From Pseudoruminococcus sp964385235 (lineage in GTDB: Bacteria > Bacillota > Clostridia > Oscillospirales > Acutalibacteraceae), in contig CAYLOD010000016.1 in NCBI GenBank assembly GCA_964385235.1, positions 1 through 28,546 on the forward strand: a stretch of DNA of 28,546 nucleotides. The letters are read 5' to 3'. Positions 1-6,928 of this stretch are shown here, in pieces. The notes under the pieces are model-generated. The model was not told the origin of the DNA, did no database searches, and saw only the letters and a list, made by a program, of their open reading frames with translations. How positions within the stretch are numbered: the first letter of the stretch is position 1; each line of letters opens with the position of its first letter. Made by a program: the position numbers and the translations under genes.

Positions 1-180
1 CGCCCCAATGTGCTACGCTCCGTCAAGGCTGCGGCAGGCGCGGAATCTCATCGGGGAACGCGATCCTCCGCTTATTACGGTAATACTAAGTCGGGACGCA
101 GAAGCCCTGAATGCTTCTATAAAATAAAAAAAGTTTTGCTCAGGCATTTTGAAAAGCCTGAGCAAAACTTTTTACAGTAA
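1..180 (+). CDS. 3' end of an open frame, possibly TnpB-type transposon tail
   Basis: Frame 1 is open from the left edge to a TAA at 178-180 (59 codons seen, beginning RPNVLRSVKAAAG). The peptide is basic, low in hydrophobics and has no fold I recognise. The style (PNV...K..., then GNTKSGRRSPEC) resembles the C-terminal tails of TnpB proteins of IS200/IS605-type elements, where the tail overlaps the structured right end and guide RNA. A hairpin sits inside it (AGAAGC 100-105, GCTTCT 113-118). The last codons run through an intrinsic terminator, so the true end of the functional unit is probably near base 120. It could equally be the 3' end of another structured RNA read as protein. No catalytic TnpB motif lies inside the window. 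Confidence 0.3.
   Translation, partial: RPNVLRSVKAAAGAESHRGTRSSAYYGNTKSGRRSPECFYKIKKVLLRHFEKPEQNFLQ
128..173. terminator. Bidirectional intrinsic terminator
   Basis: An 18-bp perfect stem (128-145 with 156-173) with a 10-base loop. A runs flank the left side and T runs the right, so it can stop transcription from the left on the plus strand and from the DUF6062 gene on the minus strand. Confidence 0.9.
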
Positions 181-184
181 AAAA

Positions 185-886
185 TTATTCTTCTGTGTTT
201 TCGACCTTGACAGGTCTTGACGTTAAAAATTCCACCGCGCGCTCTATGCTGTCCCTTGAGTTGCCCCAGTCGCCGTCGGAGTTTCTATAATCAAACATTT
301 TGCAGAAATGCGAAACATCTCCCTGAAGTTCCTCGAGATAGCCTCCCGCAAGTGCCGCAGTCGCTTCATAGAAAGAACCGGCGTTTCTGCCCATGGCCTT
401 TTGCGCGCCGCTTACCAAAAGCGTGTAGTGTTCAAGGCAAATATATTTCTGCTCCGAATAAAGCTGACGAAATTCCGCGTCCTCCTGCCACATTGAGTAC
501 ACAATCCTCACCATATTGTTCATATTCATCTCAACACGGTTGCAGACAAAGCAGCTTTCTTGAAGTTTTTCAAGCGCGGCGATAACCTTTTTGCCGGGCT
601 TGCCGCCGAGCTTTTTCGGAATAAGCTCCCCGGAAATTTTTTTCAGATGACTTTCAAGTATAAGCGCGTTTGACAGTCTGCTGCCGGCTTTGAGCATCAT
701 AGCGAAATGCCTGTTGCAAAAGCCCTGCTCGTTTGTCGTCACACGGACGTCAGGCTCCATCATAGCCGCGCCGGTGACATACTCGGCGGATCTCTGCTCA
801 AGCATATCTCTCATCTTGCAAAACGGGCAGCCGTCCTTCGGGCCGAACACATCGTTGACAGGTATACTGCAAATATCCTCTCTCAT
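185..886 (-). CDS. DUF6062-type Cys/His protein of unknown function
   Basis: A 233-residue soluble protein with no signal peptide. Two pairs of Cys/His motifs are visible: CPFC near residue 20 with CNRHF near residue 60, then CFVC near residue 115 with CLEHY near residue 150. The pattern suggests two zinc or other metal sites, as in the DUF6062 family common in Clostridia; its function is not known. An ATG 12 bases upstream is in frame, but GGAGG lies inside that stretch and ends five bases before the ATG at 886, so 886 is the better start. It reads toward the terminator at 128-173. The leader contains a small GC hairpin (905-911 with 922-928). Family assignment is from memory of the motif pattern. 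Confidence 0.75.
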   Translation of the reverse strand: MREDICSIPVNDVFGPKDGCPFCKMRDMLEQRSAEYVTGAAMMEPDVRVTTNEQGFCNRHFAMMLKAGSRLSNALILESHLKKISGELIPKKLGGKPGKKVIAALEKLQESCFVCNRVEMNMNNMVRIVYSMWQEDAEFRQLYSEQKYICLEHYTLLVSGAQKAMGRNAGSFYEATAALAGGYLEELQGDVSHFCKMFDYRNSDGDWGNSRDSIERAVEFLTSRPVKVENTEE

Positions 887-983
887 GTAATCCTCCATCG
901 GTTTCGGCGCTTTTCGCGGTCAGCGCCGGAAAATGTTTCTAATCTAATCAATACCGAATACCCGGCTATGACATATTACAGGT

Positions 984-1391
984 TTATTTCCCCTCTGTAA
1001 GCTCATTGACGACCCATTTGCCATCCTTGTTTTCCCACTCGATAGTACACTTTACATTATCGCATCCGGGCAGAGGAGTACCCGTGCTGCTGTTTGTAAC
1101 GGTGTAGTAAAATGTTGTTGTTGCGCTGTTAAAGCGCCATACTGTCGATGGATACGAAAGATCGGGGCGAGCCGCTTTAATACTTGAAGATCCGATCTTA
1201 TTCAGCCAATCCAGCCTTTTATAGTCATAAAGCGTCAGTACGCCTTCATATTTTTCGGGTAATACGTTTTTGTGTTCCCATGCGGAGTTGACAAGCTCGG
1301 AAGTCATTTGTGAGATGTAGAAAGTAAAACCAAAATACACCAATCCGAAAACAGCGGCAAGTGCGACAATTATACCTATAACCTTTTTCAT
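984..1391 (-). CDS. Small membrane-anchored extracellular protein, unknown
   Basis: A 135-residue protein that starts MKKVIGIIV with one hydrophobic segment (about residues 3-25), then a polar, aromatic-rich domain outside the membrane. There is no lipobox Cys, so it is probably a single-pass anchored protein. The C-terminal half has the look of a small beta-rich, NTF2- or DUF4878-like domain (TIEWENKDGKWVVNELTEGK at the end), but I cannot name a family. An upstream in-frame ATG at 1436 would add 15 polar residues before the anchor and has no better ribosome site; GAAAGG lies about 11 bases before the ATG at 1391. It lies between coaBC and the DUF6062 gene on the same strand, with gaps near 90 bases, so cotranscription is possible. 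Confidence 0.6.
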   Translation of the reverse strand: MKKVIGIIVALAAVFGLVYFGFTFYISQMTSELVNSAWEHKNVLPEKYEGVLTLYDYKRLDWLNKIGSSSIKAARPDLSYPSTVWRFNSATTTFYYTVTNSSTGTPLPGCDNVKCTIEWENKDGKWVVNELTEGK

Positions 1392-1478
1392 ATATAAATC
1401 AAGCCTTTCGTGAATGTTTGGCAAATTTAACGTCAAAAATGTAAACTTTTACGACAAATTACAAATTAATTGAGAATA

Positions 1479-2669
1479 TCACCGCATTTTCATCAATTCC
1501 TTCAGAACCGCATCCGCAACATCATCCTTTGACAGCAATCCAAACGATACTTCATTGTCACGCGTAATAATTGTTACAATATTAGTATCCGTGCCGAAGC
1601 CCGACCCCTTGTCACTGAGCGAATTTGCCACTATCATGTCGGAATTTTTCTCAAAGAGCTTTTTCCTTGAATTGTCAAGAAGATTCTCCGTTTCCATGGA
1701 GAATCCGCAGATAAGCTGACCCTCTCGCTTATTTACGCATAAATGCTTAAGAATGTCATTTGTACGTTTAAGCGTTAAAGATATATCGCCGTCATTTTTT
1801 TTGATCTTCCGCTCCGCTGCTGCCGCGGGAGTATAGTCCGCTACAGCGGCCGCCATAATAATTATATCCATGCTCTCCGCGCTTGATGTGACAGCGTTAA
1901 ACATTTCCCGAGCGCTTTCCGCATGAATAATATCTACAAACGGCGGCAGGGCGCATTCAACCTTTCCCGCCACCAAAGTTACGTTTGCTCCGCGCAGCAT
2001 CGCTCTCCTTGCTATAGCGGCTCCCATCTTGCCCGTGGAACGGTTTGTTATATAACGGACAGGATCTATTTTTTCGCAGGTAGCACCAGCCGTAACAAGT
2101 ACATTCAGTCCTTCCATATCATGAGGAAGCGCAATCGCCCTTAATATATAATCAAACAGCACAGTTTCATCGGGCAGTCTGCCTTTGCCCGAATCTCCGT
2201 TGGCAAGCATACCCGTTTCGGGAGGGATCTCCTCATAGCCGTATGCTTTCAGCTTTTTGATATTATCAAGCGTTATCGGATTATTATACATATTTGTATT
2301 CATCGCGGGCGCTATTATCTTCGGACAGGTACACGCAAGAGCCGTCGTTGTAAGCATATCGTCGGCAATTCCGCAGGCGAGCTTAGCGATTACGTCCGCA
2401 GTTGCAGGGGCAATAATAATCAGATCGGCTTTTTTCGCAAGCGAAACGTGTTCAACGCTGTACTCAAAGTCCTTATCAAATGTATCGGTAATACATTTAT
2501 GCTTCGTCAGCGTTTCAAATGTAAACGGAGTAATAAATTCACAGGCGTTTTTCGTCATTATGACGTGAACGTCCGCTTCGGATTTTATGAGCATACGGGC
2601 GAGGTTCGGCATCTTGTACGCGGCTATGCCTCCCGTAACGCCGAGCAGTACGGTTTTCCCTTTCAGCAT
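1479..2669 (-). CDS. coaBC: Bifunctional phosphopantothenoylcysteine decarboxylase / phosphopantothenate-cysteine ligase
   Basis: This protein joins 4'-phosphopantothenate to cysteine with CTP (CoaB) and decarboxylates the product with FMN (CoaC), two central steps of coenzyme A synthesis in the cytosol. It has 396 residues, normal for the fusion. The CoaC half has the flavin fold GVTGGIAAYK near residue 9, the active-site His in SVEHVSLA (H74), and PAMNTNMY near 121-127. The clamp motif is LANGDSGKGR near 155-164. The CoaB half starts at VTAGATCEKIDPVRYI and carries ITNRSTGKMG and AAVADYTP...KIKK, which bind CTP and acyl-phosphate. The ATG at 2669 follows AAGGAA by seven bases; upstream in-frame codons are poorer starts. 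In the clamp motif the Cys of the textbook ACGDxGxGR is Asn. Confidence 0.95.
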   Translation of the reverse strand: MLKGKTVLLGVTGGIAAYKMPNLARMLIKSEADVHVIMTKNACEFITPFTFETLTKHKCITDTFDKDFEYSVEHVSLAKKADLIIIAPATADVIAKLACGIADDMLTTTALACTCPKIIAPAMNTNMYNNPITLDNIKKLKAYGYEEIPPETGMLANGDSGKGRLPDETVLFDYILRAIALPHDMEGLNVLVTAGATCEKIDPVRYITNRSTGKMGAAIARRAMLRGANVTLVAGKVECALPPFVDIIHAESAREMFNAVTSSAESMDIIIMAAAVADYTPAAAAERKIKKNDGDISLTLKRTNDILKHLCVNKREGQLICGFSMETENLLDNSRKKLFEKNSDMIVANSLSDKGSGFGTDTNIVTIITRDNEVSFGLLSKDDVADAVLKELMKMR

Positions 2670-2686
2670 ATAATCATTCCTTACTA

Positions 2687-2767
2687 ATATAGCTTGGGCA
2701 GCCGGTATCAACCGGAAAATCATCGAATATATACCTTACAATCACTCACGCGGCTTACTCCGCGCTG
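2687..2767 (-). repeat. Intergenic leader element, copy D (coaBC leader)
   Basis: In plus orientation it opens ATATAGCTTGGGCAGCCGGT at 2687, followed by a hairpin (CCGGT 2703-2707 with ACCGG 2711-2715) and a second hairpin (CGCGG 2749-2753 with CCGCG 2760-2764). The 11-mer ACGCGGCTTAC (2748-2758) recurs exactly in copy A (7973-7983). It lies inside the coaBC leader, about 20 bases before the start codon. See the finding on the dispersed element. Confidence 0.4.
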
Positions 2768-2816
2768 AATAACAGGGCAAGCCCCATATCGATAATACAT
2801 GAAATCACTTGTTTAC

Positions 2817-2845
2817 ATTATAATTTAAACGGCTGATATTGTCAA
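2817..2845 (-). promoter_or_regulatory. Consensus sigma-A promoter for coaBC
   Basis: On the minus strand TTGACA (2845-2840), a 17-base spacer and TATAAT (2822-2817) match the consensus exactly. The start point would be near 2810, giving a leader of about 140 bases that contains element D. Confidence 0.8.
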
Positions 2846-2901
2846 ACTCTTTATAATAAAACAAGATATTATATCCGTAAAATTTTAAAAAATTATGATT
2901 A

Positions 2902-2930
2902 TTTACAACTTTGGTCGAATGTGGTAAAAT
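2902..2930 (+). promoter_or_regulatory. Sigma-A promoter for trmN6-rsmI-maf
   Basis: TTTACA at 2902-2907, a 17-base spacer and TAAAAT at 2925-2930. It lies 30 bases before the first gene of the plus-strand group. Confidence 0.65.
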
Positions 2931-2959
2931 AACGTTACAAGCTCATAAAGGGTGATAGA

Positions 2960-3706
2960 ATGCTTTTAGAAGGCGAAAGGCTTGAACCGCTCGGGAGCGG
3001 AGTGAGTGTAATAGTTTCAAGCCGTCATACGTTCTGGACGGATACCATTTTGCTTGCCGATTTCGCACAGCCGAAAAAGAACGATATTGCCTGTGATCTC
3101 GGTTGCGGCTGCGGAACCATACCGCTTATTTGGAGCCGCGAGGTTCTGCCCAAAAGCGTTTTAGCCGTTGAAATTCAAGATGAAGCGTATAATATGGCAA
3201 AGCGCAGTATTTCCTATAACGGTCTTGAGGAAACAATTTCCGTTATCAGGGCTGATTTGAGAAAGCTCGGCGGAATAGCCGACGCGGCGGGATTCAGTCT
3301 CGTCGTATGCAATCCTCCTTATAAAGCGGAGGGAACGGGTATCGTAAATCCCGACTCATCTATGAAGACCGCGCGCCATGAGGGAGAATGTACACTCGAC
3401 GATATTGCCGCCTGCGCGTCGAGGCTGTTGCAATTCGGCGGCAGGTTCTGCATATGCCAGCGTCCCGAACGTCTACCGGATATAACGGAGATTATGAGAA
3501 AATATAATATAGAACCAAAACGGCTTCGTTTTGTTCATCTCAACGCCGGCAGACCGCCAAAGCTCCTTTTGATAGAGGGCAGGCGCGGCGGTAAGCGCGG
3601 CGGCTTGAAAGTTGAGAAACCTCTCCTCCTTGAAAATGAGGACGGCAAATGCAGCAGTGAAATGCTTAAAATATACGGTTCCTTTGCGGAGGGACACGGG
3701 AAATAA
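2960..3706 (+). CDS. trmN6: tRNA1(Val) (adenine-N6)-methyltransferase type
   Basis: A SAM-dependent methyltransferase of 248 residues in the TrmN6 (YabB/YfiC) family, which methylates A37 of tRNA-Val in Escherichia coli. The SAM-binding glycine motif CDLGCGCGTIPL is near residues 46-57, and the N6-amine methylase signature VCNPPY is near residues 118-123. A basic C-terminal tail (GRRGGKRGG) could bind RNA. The start follows AAAGGGTG by about six bases. It is followed 28 bases later by rsmI, and in Firmicutes these two genes are often adjacent (yabB-rsmI), which supports the call. The exact RNA target in this organism is inferred. Confidence 0.85.
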   Translation: MLLEGERLEPLGSGVSVIVSSRHTFWTDTILLADFAQPKKNDIACDLGCGCGTIPLIWSREVLPKSVLAVEIQDEAYNMAKRSISYNGLEETISVIRADLRKLGGIADAAGFSLVVCNPPYKAEGTGIVNPDSSMKTARHEGECTLDDIAACASRLLQFGGRFCICQRPERLPDITEIMRKYNIEPKRLRFVHLNAGRPPKLLLIEGRRGGKRGGLKVEKPLLLENEDGKCSSEMLKIYGSFAEGHGK

Positions 3707-3734
3707 TTTTGTACACTTAATAAGGACGTTGTTT

Positions 3735-4562
3735 ATGAAGGGTAAACTATATGTTGTCGGCACGCCAATAGGAAATCTTTCGGATTTTTCCCCACGCGCG
3801 GTAGAAACCTTAAAAAGCGTTGATTTTATCGCTGCCGAGGACACGCGCGTAACGGTAAAGCTTCTGAATAAATTTGAGATAAAAACACCAATGATAAGCT
3901 ATCATGAGCATAATATGCGTGAACGGGGCAAGATCATCTGCGATAAAATAGAAAACGGCGAGAACTGCGCTCTCGTCAGCGACGCGGGAATGCCCGCCGT
4001 TTCCGATCCGGGAGAACAGCTCGTAACGCAGTGCGCTGAACGCGGTATAGTGGTAAACGTTGTTCCCGGCCCTACCGCTATGGCTTCCGCTCTCGCGATC
4101 TCGGGACTTCCGACGGGGAGATTTACATTTGAAGGCTTTCTCAGCGTAAATAAAAAAAGCCGCCGAGACCATCTGCTCTCTCTGCGCGACGAGCATAGAA
4201 CCATGATATTCTACGAAGCACCGCATAAGCTGCGCAAGACACTCCGCGATATGGCTCAGACTTTTGGGTACGACAGACGTGTTTCTATAGTACGTGAGCT
4301 TACAAAGGTTCATGAGGAGGTCATACGAACCACTCTTATTGAAGCATATAAAAGCTTCAGGGACGATACTGTCAAGGGAGAGATTGTTCTTGTGATAGAG
4401 GGCGCGCCTGTAACAGAGGATAAGGGAATCTCCTTTGAGGACGCAGTGTCGTTTGCCATGGAGCTTATAGAAAACGGAGCAAAGCCTTCGGAAGCTGCAA
4501 AAAAAGCATCGGAATATTCAGGACATAAAAAAGGTGAAATATATAAAGCAATTACATATTAG
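3735..4562 (+). CDS. rsmI: 16S rRNA 2'-O-ribose C1402 methyltransferase
   Basis: RsmI methylates the 2'-oxygen of C1402 in the decoding centre of 16S rRNA, using SAM. The 275-residue protein has the full set of family blocks: GTPIGNLSDFS at the N-terminus, AAEDTR, SYHEHN, LVSDAGMPAVSDPG, PGPTA and FEGFL, in the tetrapyrrole-methylase fold. The ATG at 3735 follows TAAGGA by about eight bases; codons further upstream in the same frame overlap trmN6 and are not needed. The last bases lie close to maf (22-base gap), so it is part of the same transcript. Confidence 0.95.
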   Translation: MKGKLYVVGTPIGNLSDFSPRAVETLKSVDFIAAEDTRVTVKLLNKFEIKTPMISYHEHNMRERGKIICDKIENGENCALVSDAGMPAVSDPGEQLVTQCAERGIVVNVVPGPTAMASALAISGLPTGRFTFEGFLSVNKKSRRDHLLSLRDEHRTMIFYEAPHKLRKTLRDMAQTFGYDRRVSIVRELTKVHEEVIRTTLIEAYKSFRDDTVKGEIVLVIEGAPVTEDKGISFEDAVSFAMELIENGAKPSEAAKKASEYSGHKKGEIYKAITY

Positions 4563-4584
4563 ATGCTTTAGGAGGAATAATGTA

Positions 4585-5172
4585 ATGGACGTAATATTGG
4601 CCTCAGCCTCCCCCCGCAGGCGTGAAATCATGAGTATTTTAACAAGCGACTTTTTGTGTGTTCCGCCCGATATCAACGAAACGGCGCCGGCATCTGTTTC
4701 ATTGGAAAAACAGCCTCAATATATAGCCATACAAAAAGCAAAATATGTTTCAAAGGGTTACCGCGGTTCCTTAGTCATCGCCTGTGACACATCGGTAATT
4801 ATTGACGGAATAATCCTGAATAAGCCGCAGGATACCGCGCACGCACGATGTATGCTCAAGCTGCTGTCAGGCAGAATACATAAGGTAATAACCGGCTGCT
4901 GTATAAGCTATGGTCCTCTTGAAAGGTCGTTCAGCGTATCTACGGACGTTGAGTTTTTCGAGCTTACGGATAACGAGATAGAGAACTATGTACAAACAAA
5001 CGAACCTTATGACAAGGCGGGCGGTTATGGCATACAGGGACACGGCGCTTTATTCGTAAAAAGCATTACAGGCGATTTTTACAATGTTGTCGGAATGCCT
5101 GTTTCAAGGATAGCGAGGGAGGCAAGCGAAATTTTAAGAGAAAGTGAAAAATTCAAAAAGGGGCTGATATAA
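4585..5172 (+). CDS. maf: Maf family nucleoside triphosphate pyrophosphatase
   Basis: Maf proteins hydrolyse non-canonical or excess pyrimidine nucleoside triphosphates (dTTP/UTP type) to monophosphates and have been linked to septum control. The 195-residue protein starts MDVILASASPRRREIM, the family signature, followed by the catalytic Asp in CDTSVIIDG near residue 70 and KPQD. A C-terminal block NEPYDKAGGYGIQG carries the usual specificity residues. The ATG at 4585 is nine bases after AGGAGG; the upstream in-frame ATG at 4534 lies inside rsmI. It is downstream of rsmI and ahead of the acyltransferase gene. Confidence 0.93.
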   Translation: MDVILASASPRRREIMSILTSDFLCVPPDINETAPASVSLEKQPQYIAIQKAKYVSKGYRGSLVIACDTSVIIDGIILNKPQDTAHARCMLKLLSGRIHKVITGCCISYGPLERSFSVSTDVEFFELTDNEIENYVQTNEPYDKAGGYGIQGHGALFVKSITGDFYNVVGMPVSRIAREASEILRESEKFKKGLI

Positions 5173-5221
5173 AGCTGAATAATTTTTAAAAATAACTTAA
5201 TATTTGGAGGATGCATTAAAT

Positions 5222-6424
5222 ATGCAAAAAACAGAAAGAAAATCAGGCATTGAACTTTTAAGAATATTATGTATGCTGTCGATCATCGTTCTTCATGCGT
5301 ACAGCTACGGAGGCATACGATATTTATCGGATACAAACGGCGGAGCGTTTGAGAATGTTTCCAACCTTGTCTGGACATTCTTCCGGACCCCCGTCAACGT
5401 ATTCGTTATTATAACGGGTTATTTCATGTGCAAGAATGCCCTCGACTTCAAAAAAAGCTATAAAAGGCTCCCTACGGTTTACTTCACAATGCTTTTTTAT
5501 TCTATAACTATTGTACTCTTTGCCCTGATAGTTGATATTAACGGCGGTTTTGTCCTTACTGGCGACGGGGGGGCAGAGTATACCGATAAAATGGTAGAGC
5601 TTAATGAGTATTCCTCGAATATGCTTCATGGTAAGTCTTTAATATGCACCTTAATAAAGATGTTCTTCCCCGTCACGTCGGCACAATGGTATTTTCTCAC
5701 AGATTATATAATCATTCTGCTCCTCTCGCCTTTCATAAACTATGTACTCAACGCGCTTGACAAAAAGCAATTCAGGCTTCTGCTCGGCATTCTGTTTGTC
5801 TTGCTTTCTGTTTTGCCCACGCTGTCTGAAATGGGCTTGTTCAGGAGTATTTTCTCAACGCATCAGGTCGTTTCGATTGAGGCAGGCAAGTCGCTTATCT
5901 CGTTTCTCTTTATGTATATTATCGGAGCTTATCTCAGGCTGCACATAAAAGATGACGAAAAGGTTCATTTCAAATATCTTATATATTTCATTGTATTTTC
6001 ACTTATTGATTATTCTATTTACAGCTTATGCAATTTTTTAAATCCGTACGTAAATGACGATATTTACAACGACTCTGTTTTCGGTCAGTTCTCGAATCCG
6101 TTCGTTATAATTGCGTCTGTATTCATATTCCTGTTTTTCAGAGGATTCCAATTCAAGTCAAAAACAATAAACTATATCGCAGGAACAACAATAGGAATCT
6201 ATGCGATACATGAGCATCCCCTGCTCAGAGGCTTTATATGGTCACGCAATAATTTTGCCGACCCCGCTCTGTACAGTACGCCGTTGGGATTTCTCAAGAT
6301 GCTCTTGATGATACTTGAAATATTTGTCATATGCTCACTTATTGACATGATCAGACAGGGTATCTTCAGCGGCTGCAGGTTTATATTCTCAAAGCTGAAA
6401 AGCAAACGCCAAAAGAATGAATAG
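5222..6424 (+). CDS. Acyltransferase-3 family membrane O-acyltransferase
   Basis: A 400-residue integral membrane protein with about ten hydrophobic segments. The N-terminal KSGIELLRILCMLSIIVLHAY contains the RxxAxxxVxxxH-like signature with the family His (near residue 24), as in OatA- and WecH-type O-acetyltransferases (PF01757). Such proteins move acetyl or other acyl groups to cell-wall or surface polysaccharides. It lacks an extracellular SGNH domain, so it is a membrane-only type. GGAGG is 11 bases before the ATG at 5222; an ATG at 5211 hits a stop after two codons. The gap of 49 bases after maf shows no clear promoter, so readthrough is possible. The substrate is unknown; the polysaccharide locus at 23387 onward is too far away to assign it. 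Confidence 0.85.
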   Translation: MQKTERKSGIELLRILCMLSIIVLHAYSYGGIRYLSDTNGGAFENVSNLVWTFFRTPVNVFVIITGYFMCKNALDFKKSYKRLPTVYFTMLFYSITIVLFALIVDINGGFVLTGDGGAEYTDKMVELNEYSSNMLHGKSLICTLIKMFFPVTSAQWYFLTDYIIILLLSPFINYVLNALDKKQFRLLLGILFVLLSVLPTLSEMGLFRSIFSTHQVVSIEAGKSLISFLFMYIIGAYLRLHIKDDEKVHFKYLIYFIVFSLIDYSIYSLCNFLNPYVNDDIYNDSVFGQFSNPFVIIASVFIFLFFRGFQFKSKTINYIAGTTIGIYAIHEHPLLRGFIWSRNNFADPALYSTPLGFLKMLLMILEIFVICSLIDMIRQGIFSGCRFIFSKLKSKRQKNE

Positions 6425-6444
6425 CAATGTATAACTTAGCAACG

Positions 6445-6472
6445 CTGTCCCCGCGCACAAACGCGGGGACAG
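6445..6472. repeat. Perfect 11-bp inverted repeat after the acyltransferase gene
   Basis: CTGTCCCCGCG (6445-6455) pairs with CGCGGGGACAG (6462-6472) around a six-base loop. No T run follows on either strand, so it is not a standard intrinsic terminator; it may stabilise the mRNA end or be a repeat. Confidence 0.7.
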
Positions 6473-6550
6473 AACCTTACAGGGCATTAGGCTTTATTTC
6501 AGGTAATTGTTGTTTATAGCTGAATTTTTATGGAATTAAAGATAAAAAGG

Positions 6551-6578
6551 TTGATTTTTATAAAATTTGTGCTAAAAT
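6551..6578 (+). promoter_or_regulatory. Sigma-A promoter for ferredoxin
   Basis: TTGATT (6551-6556), a 16-base spacer and TAAAAT (6573-6578), with the start point just before the strong ribosome site AAGGAGG at 6593-6599. Confidence 0.65.
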
Positions 6579-6608
6579 AAAATTATCAATTTAAGGAGGT
6601 TTTTTATT

Positions 6609-6779
6609 ATGGCATATGTAATTTCTGATGAATGCATCTCCTGCGGTGCTTGCGCTGATGAATGCCCCTGCAATGCTATATCCGAGGGCGACGGCAAATT
6701 TAAAATTGACGCGGACGCTTGTGTAGAATGCGGTGCCTGTGCAAATGTATGTCCCGTGGGAGCACCTCAGCAGGGCTAA
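6609..6779 (+). CDS. 2[4Fe-4S] ferredoxin, clostridial type
   Basis: A 56-residue low-potential electron carrier. Two cluster motifs are complete: CISCGACADECP near residues 9-20 and CVECGACANVCP near residues 38-49. The protein is acidic and has the usual clostridial ferredoxin length. It serves enzymes such as pyruvate:ferredoxin oxidoreductase and hydrogenase in anaerobes. An extra Cys follows the first motif (CPC). It has its own promoter, an AAGGAGG site nine bases before the ATG, and its own terminator, so it is a strongly expressed single gene. The longer frame on the opposite strand (6591-6839) is a shadow. Confidence 0.96.
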   Translation: MAYVISDECISCGACADECPCNAISEGDGKFKIDADACVECGACANVCPVGAPQQG

Positions 6780-6840
6780 TTTCGGATCGGTTTTTACATA
6801 AAACTTTCGTATTAGCTTATTTAATCGCAAATTAATCATT

Positions 6841-6873
6841 AAAAAGGAGAAGCTTTCAAGCTTCTCCTTTTTT
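6841..6873. terminator. Bidirectional terminator between ferredoxin and gpsA
   Basis: A 15-bp stem (6841-6855 with 6859-6873) and three-base loop. The stem ends in A runs and T runs, so it works for the ferredoxin on the plus strand and for gpsA on the minus strand. Confidence 0.93.
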
Positions 6874-6928
6874 ACATATTAAACAGAAAAAACCTTGTAT
6901 TGAACAGACCTTTGGGATCCGACACAAG

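Noticed and set aside
6591..6839. An 82-codon minus-strand frame opposite the ferredoxin
   Set aside because: The ferredoxin on the plus strand has all eight cluster Cys, a promoter and a strong ribosome site; the opposite frame is a shadow.
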